64,000 nt of DNA. Source: Gallaecimonas pentaromativorans. Lineage in GTDB: Bacteria > Pseudomonadota > Gammaproteobacteria > Enterobacterales > Gallaecimonadaceae. Positions 34,945 through 42,009 of the stretch are shown here, in pieces. Location of the stretch: NCBI RefSeq assembly GCF_003751625.1, contig NZ_RJUL01000006.1, forward strand, positions 62,001-126,000, written 5' to 3'. The notes below the pieces were generated by a model that worked only from the letters and a program-made list of their open reading frames with translations, did not search any database and was not told the origin of the DNA. The position numbers and the translations under genes were made by a program. How positions within the stretch are numbered: the stretch's first letter is position 1; every line of letters starts with the position of its first letter.

Positions 34945-36557
34945 ACCTTCGCCGCCTGCCCCTTGGCACCCGATTTTTGTGGAGCGTAATGCTCTACTCA
35001 TCGGTGCTGACCTTGCTGTTTGTGCTGGTCAACCTCTATGCCCGCTACCAGCAGGAGCTGACCGAGCTTCGCCAGCGGGTCGACCAGATAGAAAGCATCA
35101 CCCTACCTGCCCTCGCTCAATCGGTGTGGGATTTAAACCAGTCCCAGGTGGAGTTGCAGCTAAAGGGCATAACCCGCATCCCCGATGTGGTGTCAGCAAG
35201 GCTGGTGACCACGGAAGGCACCATCACCACCCTCGGCCACCCCGGCCGCAAGGACAACATGGTGCTGTTTGCGGTACGCCGGGCCACCCAAGAGTTGGGC
35301 CAGTTGGAGGTAGGGGTTAGCTACCAGCGCATCTACGACGAGCTGTGGCAGCACGCCGAGGTGCTGGTTCTGACCCAAGGGGTGAAGACCTTTTTAGTGT
35401 CTCTGCTGATGGTGATGCTGGTGGGCCGGATGATCACCCGCCACCTGGAAGACTTATCACTGCAGATAAAAGAAGGGAAAAGTCGTTTTGCCCTTACCCG
35501 CCAGGGCGACGAGAAAGACGAACTGGCTACCCTGGTTGAGGCCCTCAATCAGCTTTCCCAGGAGCGGGAACGCCAGCTCTTCGCCCTGGCTGATTCTAAA
35601 GCCGAGCTGGATAACCAGCACAAACGCCTGGAAGCCGAAGTGGCCCGGCAAACCCAGGTGCTGAGAAAAGAAAGCGAACTGGCGGTGATGATGGGCGAGC
35701 TTGCCGCCAACCTCTTGGAGCAGCGCTTTGAAGACTTGGACCGGGTGCTGCAACAAACCCTCACCCTCCTTGGCCGCAAGCTGGGGCTTAAAAGCCTTAC
35801 CCTCTTTGAGCAGGTATTGGTGCGGGCCCACTGGCCCGAAGCCGAGCCGGTGTGGCCGCTGTGGAGCGCCCCTGAAGCGCAGCGGGTGCTGCGGGCCGGC
35901 CAACACTTTTTTGACCCGGCACAAGGGGTGCTGGCGCTGCCGCTAAAAGACCAGGGCCTTAACCGCGGCGCGCTGATGGTAACCGGCAGCCTCGATGAGC
36001 AGTGGATGAATACCTACTTTAACCATCTGCACCGCTTTACCTCCTTTGTGGCCGCCCTCTTGGCGCGCCAGCAAAGCACTCAGCTGTTTACCCCCATCGG
36101 CTGGCAGCGCGAGCAACAGCAGCAACAATGGCAGGACGAACGCCAAGGCCGCACCGCCCTGGCAGCCCTTGCCGCCAACCAGGCCGAGGCCGGCGGCTTT
36201 TTAACGGTCATTTTGTGGGAGTTTTCCGGCCGTGGCGAGCTGCCGGCCGACCGCTTTGCCGAGCTGCGCTCGGCCATCAGCCATGGCATGCCCGACACCC
36301 TGTTTGTGAAATTGTCCCAGCGGTTACTGATGGTGGCCCTGGCCGGCCCCGGCCCCCAGGCCATCGACACCCTGGCCAAGGCGCTGATGAGTGAGCTGAG
36401 ATCCCTGGCTAAACCCCTTGAGGTACACGCCGGCGGCTTTTGCTTGCAGGTAAGAGCCGCCCTGCCCTACGAGCAGTTGATGGAAATGGCCGACCGGGCG
36501 CTGTTTCAGGCTCGCAGTCAGGCCGGTGGCTGCTTTATCGAAACCAGCAGCGACTGA
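34941..36557 (+). CDS. two-helix membrane sensor with degenerate GGDEF domain
   Basis: 538 residues. Membrane helix 12-33, a periplasmic domain (about 34-143, with LPALAQSVWDLN), membrane helix 145-163, a HAMP-like and coiled-coil linker (164-250), a GAF-like region (about 255-370) and a C-terminal GGDEF-type fold (about 380-538). The end matches GGDEF domains closely (EQLMEMADRALFQARSQAGG), but the signature itself is replaced by SQRLL at about 459-463. Diguanylate cyclase activity is therefore not expected; it may bind nucleotide or act through other proteins. It forms an operon with the binding protein. Its last 40 bases overlap nagZ on the other strand. Confidence 0.82.
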   Translation: MNLRRLPLGTRFLWSVMLYSSVLTLLFVLVNLYARYQQELTELRQRVDQIESITLPALAQSVWDLNQSQVELQLKGITRIPDVVSARLVTTEGTITTLGHPGRKDNMVLFAVRRATQELGQLEVGVSYQRIYDELWQHAEVLVLTQGVKTFLVSLLMVMLVGRMITRHLEDLSLQIKEGKSRFALTRQGDEKDELATLVEALNQLSQERERQLFALADSKAELDNQHKRLEAEVARQTQVLRKESELAVMMGELAANLLEQRFEDLDRVLQQTLTLLGRKLGLKSLTLFEQVLVRAHWPEAEPVWPLWSAPEAQRVLRAGQHFFDPAQGVLALPLKDQGLNRGALMVTGSLDEQWMNTYFNHLHRFTSFVAALLARQQSTQLFTPIGWQREQQQQQWQDERQGRTALAALAANQAEAGGFLTVILWEFSGRGELPADRFAELRSAISHGMPDTLFVKLSQRLLMVALAGPGPQAIDTLAKALMSELRSLAKPLEVHAGGFCLQVRAALPYEQLMEMADRALFQARSQAGGCFIETSSD

Positions 36558-37516
36558 GCCCGGGCCAAGGTTTCGGGGCTTACCGCCAAGGGACCTGCCC
36601 TAAGGGCGTCAAAATCCACAGTTGCCTCCCCTGCGATGGCGGCAAGGATCGGCGGGTAATTGGCCGGCTCGTTGCAGCACAGCAATAAATCGCAGCCTGC
36701 GAGGCTCGCCGCCACCGCCCGCTCGGCCGGGCTGCCAAGACCATGGGCGCCTTTCATGCTCAAGTCGTCCGAGAACACCAAGCCCCTAAAGCCCAGCTCG
36801 CCACGCAGCCTTCCTTGCAGCCATAAAGGGGAGGATGAGGCCGGTTTGTTATCCAGCGCCGGGTAGCTCACATGGGCCGGCATGATGGCGTCCAAGCTGC
36901 CAGCCTCGATAAGCGCCCGAAACGGCCGCTCGTCGGTGGCGGCAATGTCCTTGAGGGAACGGCTGTCGATGGCTTGGTGAAGGTGGGTGTCTTCGATGAC
37001 CTGGCCGTGGCCGGGATAGTGTTTGGCGCAGCTTGCCATGCCGCCATCCCGCATGCCCTTGGCGTAGGCCGCCGAAAGCCGGGTTACCCAGAAAATATCG
37101 GCGCCGAAGGCGCGGTCGCCAATCACGCTCTGGTTAACCCCAAGGTCCAGCACCGGGGCGTAGCTCATGTCTACCCCCACTTCGATAAGCTCGGCGGCCA
37201 TCACCAGGCCAGCGCTCCAGGCCAGATACTCGGCCACCGCCAGGTTATCCCCGGCCAGGGCGCGCAGCTCCCCAGCTGCCGGCAGGCGGGTAAAGCCCTC
37301 CCGAAAGCGCTGTACCCGGCCCCCTTCGTGGTCCACCGTGACCAAAATGGGTTTGCCGGCGGCGGTGCGGCAATCGAGGATGAGCTGCTTGAGCTGCGCT
37401 GGGTTCTGGTAATTTCGGGTAAAGAGGATAAGACCGGCGCAGGCCTGATGGGCAAGCCACTGGGCTTCGTCTTCGGCCAAAGATTTGCCGCGAAGGTCGA
37501 TTAAAAGCTGGGCCAT
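36518..37516 (-). CDS. nagZ: NagZ, beta-N-acetylhexosaminidase
   Basis: 332 residues, GH3 family, cytoplasmic. Visible motifs are DHEGGRVQRF, KHYPGHGQV (His/Asp dyad region) and the catalytic nucleophile in SDDLSMKG. It removes GlcNAc from anhydro-muropeptides in cell-wall recycling; its products influence AmpC induction in species that carry ampC. Single gene, reading towards and slightly into the sensor gene. Confidence 0.95.
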   Translation of the reverse strand: MAQLLIDLRGKSLAEDEAQWLAHQACAGLILFTRNYQNPAQLKQLILDCRTAAGKPILVTVDHEGGRVQRFREGFTRLPAAGELRALAGDNLAVAEYLAWSAGLVMAAELIEVGVDMSYAPVLDLGVNQSVIGDRAFGADIFWVTRLSAAYAKGMRDGGMASCAKHYPGHGQVIEDTHLHQAIDSRSLKDIAATDERPFRALIEAGSLDAIMPAHVSYPALDNKPASSSPLWLQGRLRGELGFRGLVFSDDLSMKGAHGLGSPAERAVAASLAGCDLLLCCNEPANYPPILAAIAGEATVDFDALRAGPLAVSPETLARAQSLLVSIKQPPA

Positions 37517-37587
37517 GCGGGCCTCCGAAATACTGTTTTTGCCAGTATACCAAGGCCTTACCTTAGCAAGGCCCCTCTTCTGCCAAC

Positions 37588-37614
37588 AAAAAAGCCGCCC
37601 GAAGGCGGCTTTTT
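37588..37614 (-). terminator. terminator of psrA-fadE
   Basis: AAAAAAGCCGCC-CGAA-GGCGGCTTTTT; on the minus strand it follows the fadE stop by about 15 bases. Confidence 0.85.
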
Positions 37615-37628
37615 CACTGCACCGTTAT

Positions 37629-39959
37629 TTAGGCGGCGCTGGAGGGGCTGGCCCCTTCACTGGAGACGCCGTGGCCTTCCAAAACGCCGGGGGCGAAATG
37701 GTCAACCTGGATGGCTTGGTAACGCAAGGCTTCGGCGGTACGGATTTGCTCGGCTTCTTCCTGGCTAATGACGCCGGCTTCCAGACCCAGCTCGATGGCC
37801 TGGTTAAAGGGAATGCGCTTGGCGATGGTGCCGCTGCGCTGGGCTTTGAGAATTTTCTTCTCAATGCCAGCCGCGCCCACCATGGCCTGGAAGGCACGTT
37901 CCATCACGCCTACGGCGTCGTCTTTGTCGTCAGAGACAAACACCAGGTGGGTCAGGCGGTCACGGGCCACGCCAGGTTGCATCAGGGCGGTGGCGATTTG
38001 CTCGCCAATCTTATCATTCGGCATTTTGTAGTTAACGCCTAACGGGAAGATCACGCGCTTGAGCACATTGGCCATGAAACGGTTGTCGAAGTTGGCAAAG
38101 AAGCCTTCGAAAGCGACGCCAATCTCGAACAGCAGTTTTTGGATGCTGTAGTGCACGTACGGCAGGTCGGCGACCTGGCGGCCTTCGTCTTCGTAGCGTT
38201 TAAGGACCGCAGAAGCCAGATACAGGCTGGACAGCACGTCGCCCAGGCGGGCAGACAGCCGCTCGCGGCGCTTGAGATCGCCACCCAAGGTCAGCATGGA
38301 GATGTCAGCGCACAGGGCCAGGCCCTTGGACATGCGAGACAGCTGCTTGTAGTAGCGGGCCGTTTCGCCAGACACAGGGGCACTGTTGAACGCGCCGCCG
38401 GTCAGGCCCTGAAACAGGGAGCCGAAGAAATTACCCATGCCAAAGGCAATGTGCTTGACCAGCAGGCCGTCAAAGTCTTTCAGGCCCTGGGCTTCGTCGG
38501 GGTTGGCCGCCGCTTCCATTTCGCCAAAGACGTAGGGGTGACAGCGAGTGGCGCCCTGGCCGAAGATCATCAGGTTACGGGTCAGGATGTTGGCCCCTTC
38601 CACGGTAATGGCCACCGGGATACCCAGGTAACCGTGGCCCAGGTAGTTCTGGGGCCCGAACTGGATACCTTTACCGGCATGGATGTCCATGGCGTGGTCC
38701 AGCACCTTACGGGCGCGCTCGGTCATGTGGTATTTGGCGATGGCGGTGACAACAGACGGGCTAAGGCCCATGTCCAGCGCGGTCACGGTCAGGCGGCGAG
38801 ACGATTCCAGCAGGTAGGTGTCGGCACCAATCTCAGCCATGGCCTCCTGGATACCTTCAAAGCGGCCGATGGACAGGCCAAACTGGCGGCGAACATAGGC
38901 GTAAGCGCCGGTCATGCGGGCAGACAGGTGGCCGGTGGCGGTGCCGAGCGCCGGCAGGGAGATACCGCGGCCGGCAGACAAACATTCCACCAGCATGCGC
39001 CAGCCTTTACCTGCAAAGTCAGGGCCGCCGATGATCCAGTCGATGGGGATAAAGACGTTTTCACCGAAGGTCGGGCCGTTCATGAAGGCCAGACCCAACG
39101 GGAAGTGACGGTCACCCACGCGCACACCGGGGTGGCTGGTGGGGATAAGGGCACAGGTAATGCCGATGTCTTTTTTGTCGCCCAAGAGGCCATCAGGGTC
39201 TTTGAGCTTGAACGCCAGGCCCAGCACGGTGGCCACCGGGGCCAGGGTGATGTAGCGCTTGTTCCAGTTCAGGCGAATACCCAGCACTTCTTTGCCTTCG
39301 AACTCGCCTTTGCAGACGATACCTTCGTCGGGAATGGCGCCGGCATCGGAGCCCGCTTCAGGACCGGTCAAGGCAAAGCAAGGTACTTCGGTGCCGTTGG
39401 ACAGACCCGGCAACCAGCGATTTTTCTGCTCGTCGGTACCGTAGTGCATCAGCAGCTCGCCCGGGCCCAGGGAGTTGGGCACCATGACGGTCACGGCGCA
39501 AGACAGTGAGCGAGTGGCGATACGGGAAACGATGGTGGAGTTGGCCACCGCCGAGAATTCACGGCCCCCAAAGGCTTTGGGGATGATCATCGCAAAGAAG
39601 CCTTCTTTTTTCAGGAAGTCCCACACTTCCTTAGGCATGTCTTTGGTTTCATGAACAATCTTGTAGTCGTCCAGCATTTTCAGCAGGGTTTCTACTTGGT
39701 TGTCCATAAAGGATTGCTCGTCGCTGTTGAGCTCGGAGCGCTTGGTGTCCAGCAGCTTTTTCCAGTCAGGCTTGCCGCGGAACAGATCACCGTCCCACCA
39801 GACATCGCCCGCTTCCATCGCTTCCCTTTCGGTTTGCGACAGCGGCGGCAGGATTTTTTTGAAGATACCAAACACCGGTTTGGTGATGAGATTGCGGCGT
39901 ATATCCGGGACCCCGAGGATCACGGCCAATGCCACCAGGATCAGCAACAGAAACACCAT
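37629..39959 (-). CDS. fadE: FadE, acyl-CoA dehydrogenase
   Basis: 776 residues, slightly shorter than E. coli FadE. It carries out the first, FAD-dependent step of fatty acid beta-oxidation. An N-terminal hydrophobic segment (1-20) suggests membrane association. The acyl-CoA dehydrogenase core follows (PNSLGPGELLMHYGT, CFALTGPEAGSDAG, DHAMDIHAGKGIQFGPQN) and a long C-terminal DUF1974-type extension. AAGAGGAAAGGAAA precedes the ATG. It lies 31 bases downstream of psrA and is probably co-transcribed with it, so under PsrA control. Confidence 0.96.
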   Translation of the reverse strand: MVFLLLILVALAVILGVPDIRRNLITKPVFGIFKKILPPLSQTEREAMEAGDVWWDGDLFRGKPDWKKLLDTKRSELNSDEQSFMDNQVETLLKMLDDYKIVHETKDMPKEVWDFLKKEGFFAMIIPKAFGGREFSAVANSTIVSRIATRSLSCAVTVMVPNSLGPGELLMHYGTDEQKNRWLPGLSNGTEVPCFALTGPEAGSDAGAIPDEGIVCKGEFEGKEVLGIRLNWNKRYITLAPVATVLGLAFKLKDPDGLLGDKKDIGITCALIPTSHPGVRVGDRHFPLGLAFMNGPTFGENVFIPIDWIIGGPDFAGKGWRMLVECLSAGRGISLPALGTATGHLSARMTGAYAYVRRQFGLSIGRFEGIQEAMAEIGADTYLLESSRRLTVTALDMGLSPSVVTAIAKYHMTERARKVLDHAMDIHAGKGIQFGPQNYLGHGYLGIPVAITVEGANILTRNLMIFGQGATRCHPYVFGEMEAAANPDEAQGLKDFDGLLVKHIAFGMGNFFGSLFQGLTGGAFNSAPVSGETARYYKQLSRMSKGLALCADISMLTLGGDLKRRERLSARLGDVLSSLYLASAVLKRYEDEGRQVADLPYVHYSIQKLLFEIGVAFEGFFANFDNRFMANVLKRVIFPLGVNYKMPNDKIGEQIATALMQPGVARDRLTHLVFVSDDKDDAVGVMERAFQAMVGAAGIEKKILKAQRSGTIAKRIPFNQAIELGLEAGVISQEEAEQIRTAEALRYQAIQVDHFAPGVLEGHGVSSEGASPSSAA

Positions 39960-39990
39960 TTTCCTTTCCTCTTACGTAGTGGAACGCAGT

Positions 39991-40653
39991 TCAGGCTGCG
40001 TCTTGTGAATTGCCAACAGCCACAGGCAGCGGCGCGGTCATAGCCGACGCCAGGTAGGGCACCAGCCTGTGAATGAGACTCTCGATACTGTTTTGCTCGC
40101 CAAAATCGCTCTCGGCGATTTCGGTCAGGGCCATGCTGGACGCCATGGTGAACACCACGGTGCCCAGGGTGAAGTGCAGCCGCCAGAACACCTCGTTGCC
40201 TGGGATGCCTGGAGTGGCTTTCTTCACCGCCGCCATAAAGGCACTCAAGGCGTCGCCGTAACTGCCGGTAATAAAGCGGCGCAGGTGGCCCTGCTTCTCG
40301 CTGTAGCCGCGCCCCAACAACTGCATGAAGATGCCGGTACCGCCGGGGCGAAAATCCCCCAATGCCAGCAGCGGCGCGACAAAAGCCCCGAACACCTCGG
40401 TCATTTCTAGGCTGTCCTTGGCCAGCAGCTGGTCCATGCTGTGTTTGAGCGACGGCATGAAGGTGTCCATGTAGCGGGCCAGCACCGCCTGGATAAGGGC
40501 TTTTTTGGAACCAAAATGATAGTTGACGGAGGCCAGGTTCACGCCGGCATCGGAGGTGATAAGGCGCAAGGAGGTGTCGTTGAAGCCCTGCTCGGCGAAG
40601 AGCAGCTCGGCAACGTCAAGGATTTGCGCTTTGGTATCAGGTCGGCGGGTCAT
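39991..40653 (-). CDS. psrA: PsrA, TetR-family regulator of fatty acid degradation
   Basis: 220 residues from the ATG at 40653; a TTG at 40671 would add six. The N-terminal helix-turn-helix (ITSDAGVNLASVNYHFGSKK) and the C-terminal region (GHLRRFITGSYGD, FWRLHFTLGT, AESDFGEQNSIE) match Pseudomonas PsrA closely. PsrA represses beta-oxidation genes and itself until long-chain fatty acids or their CoA esters release it. The adjoining fadE and a PsrA-type box at its own promoter support this. Confidence 0.92.
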   Translation of the reverse strand: MTRRPDTKAQILDVAELLFAEQGFNDTSLRLITSDAGVNLASVNYHFGSKKALIQAVLARYMDTFMPSLKHSMDQLLAKDSLEMTEVFGAFVAPLLALGDFRPGGTGIFMQLLGRGYSEKQGHLRRFITGSYGDALSAFMAAVKKATPGIPGNEVFWRLHFTLGTVVFTMASSMALTEIAESDFGEQNSIESLIHRLVPYLASAMTAPLPVAVGNSQDAA

Positions 40654-40668
40654 GGCAAACACCGGTAT

Positions 40669-40682
40669 CAAACAGGTGTTTA
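40669..40682 (-). promoter_or_regulatory. PsrA-type operator at the psrA promoter
   Basis: On the plus strand CAAAC-AGGT-GTTTA, close to the Pseudomonas PsrA motif (C/G)AAAC-N2-4-GTTT(G/C). It sits just downstream of the -10, over the expected transcription start. A second, wider inverted repeat (AAACACC 40657-40663, GGTGTTT 40675-40681) overlaps it. Confidence 0.7.
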
Positions 40683-40683
40683 A

Positions 40684-40712
40684 AATTTATGTTTACTCAT
40701 CGGACTTGTCAA
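40684..40712 (-). promoter_or_regulatory. sigma70-type promoter of psrA-fadE
   Basis: Read on the minus strand: consensus TTGACA (40712-40707), 17-base spacer, TAAATT (40689-40684). Confidence 0.7.
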
Positions 40713-40799
40713 GTGAAGTCTCTAAGCGCCTAAAAAATCTGCACAAAAAATTTTCACCTGATTTTGTGAACTCCCGCAAAGACCGCTGGTCATAAGTTG

Positions 40800-40890
40800 T
40801 GCACGGCATGCGATACCCGTGCATTTTGAAGTTCTCTCCCTGGACCCGGTAAGCCCCCAACCGTCAATTGAAGGCTTACCGGGCTTTTTT
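40800..40890 (+). ncRNA. candidate small RNA or transcription attenuator
   Basis: The 346-base gap between psrA and the next gene has no protein gene, yet carries a textbook terminator on the plus strand with no gene ahead of it (psrA runs the other way). A short transcript ending there is the simplest reading. A 14-codon frame (ATG 40808, ending TAA inside the left stem arm at 40850-40852) could be a leader peptide, but it lacks a ribosome binding site. The 5' end is a guess; no good promoter was found by eye. Confidence 0.4.
40845..40890 (+). terminator. strong orphan terminator
   Basis: Perfect 11-bp stem CCCGGTAAGCC/GGCTTACCGGG (40845-40855, 40873-40883) followed by C and six T. Confidence 0.85.
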
Positions 40891-40999
40891 ATGCGCGCTC
40901 GCCAGCAGCTTTGAGCCAAGCGGCTTGAATTCGGCCCTCGAACATGGTCAGTTAACAGCAGTTATTCCTGCTAGATCATTGTTTTCGAAAGGAGAATTT

Positions 41000-41416
41000 A
41001 TGCGCGCCTATTGTCTTTCCCTGGTAGCGCTGTTCAGTATCGCGGCCCACGCCGTCAGCCTGGACGACCAGTTCGACCACCCGATCGAGGTCCCCGGCAA
41101 GGCGCAGGTGATTTTCTTTGCCGCGGACATGGATGCCAACGATCTCATCAAGGATGCCTTCGGCAAGGACAAAGACGACACCATGGCCAAGGCCGGGGTG
41201 CTCTATGTGGCCGATATCTCCAAGATGCCGGGGCTGGTGTTTAAGCTCTTTGCCAAATCGAAGATGCAAAAATACCCTTACCGCATGGCCCTGGATAAAG
41301 AAGGTGACGCCACCGCCGACTGGCCCCACGAAAAGGGCGCGGTGACCATCATCGAGGGCAAGGAGCATCATTTCTGTAAAGACGTGAGCTGCCTTAAATC
41401 CGCCCTCGCCCCCTAA
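41000..41416 (+). CDS. small periplasmic protein, thioredoxin-like fold suspected
   Basis: 138 residues from the ATG at 41000, with AAAGGAGA ideally placed. A signal peptide (1-18, ending AHA) is followed by LDDQFDHPIEVPGKAQVIFFAA, which looks like the entry strand of a YtfJ/TlpA-like thioredoxin fold, but there is no CXXC; the only later Cys pair is in FCKDVSC near the C-terminus. Such proteins are often annotated as hypothetical in related genomes. The ~110 bases ahead, after the orphan terminator, may form a regulated leader. Confidence 0.75.
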   Translation: MRAYCLSLVALFSIAAHAVSLDDQFDHPIEVPGKAQVIFFAADMDANDLIKDAFGKDKDDTMAKAGVLYVADISKMPGLVFKLFAKSKMQKYPYRMALDKEGDATADWPHEKGAVTIIEGKEHHFCKDVSCLKSALAP

Positions 41417-41420
41417 TGCC

Positions 41421-41445
41421 AAAGGGAGCCAGCGGCTCCCTTTTT
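41421..41445 (+). terminator. terminator after the small periplasmic protein gene
   Basis: AAAGGGAGCC-AGC-GGCTCCCTTT plus two further T. Confidence 0.85.
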
Positions 41446-41472
41446 GTCGCCGCCCCTGTATTTAGAGCCGCC

Positions 41473-41922
41473 ATGGAACTCACCATCGCTTCCCTCTTGC
41501 CCAACCCTACCCTTGCCATCACTCTGGGCGCTTGGGTGGGCTCCGATACTGAGCGTACCCGCTGGGCCGGTCCCGGCCTTAAAAACGGCTTTACCTTGGC
41601 AGAGCTTGGCTTTGACCAGCGTCAAAACCTCGGCGGCTTTCATGCCGGGGAGTTGGTGGCCTTCGCCCAAATGGGCCCGCGCCACGGCTGCCTGCACCTA
41701 TCCAGAGTGATTATCCACCCGCAGTGGCGCGGCAAAGGCCTAGGCCGGTTGTGGCTACAACAACTGATGGCCACCTCCCCCGATACCGCTTTTGGCCTCA
41801 ACGTCTACCCGGATAACCTGGCGGCCATGGGCTGTTACCAGAGCCTCGGCTTTGCGCCCTGGCCAGCGCTTTGCGACCACCCCGGCGTGCTCTATTACCG
41901 GCGCCAGGCAAATGGCGGTTAA
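41473..41922 (+). CDS. GNAT-family N-acetyltransferase
   Basis: 149 residues from the ATG at 41473. The acetyl-CoA-binding motif IHPQWRGKGLGRLWL and the later LNVYPDNLAAMGCYQSLGF are typical of GNAT enzymes. Substrate unknown. The ribosome binding site is weak and the start lies only 28 bases after a terminator, so its promoter must be very close (TATTTA at about 41459 is a possible -10) or it relies on read-through. Confidence 0.85.
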   Translation: MELTIASLLPNPTLAITLGAWVGSDTERTRWAGPGLKNGFTLAELGFDQRQNLGGFHAGELVAFAQMGPRHGCLHLSRVIIHPQWRGKGLGRLWLQQLMATSPDTAFGLNVYPDNLAAMGCYQSLGFAPWPALCDHPGVLYYRRQANGG

Positions 41923-42009
41923 CAGCGGCGGCGGATGACCAGGCCATCAGGTGTTCAGCCCGGGTAAGCTGGTTTATGCTGATTGCCCGGCCAGCCCAAA
42001 GGACTCAAC

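Noticed and set aside
38139-39509. 456-codon open frame antisense to fadE
   Set aside because: Contained in an intact fadE; its His/Gly/Ala-rich low-complexity translation is typical of a shadow frame.
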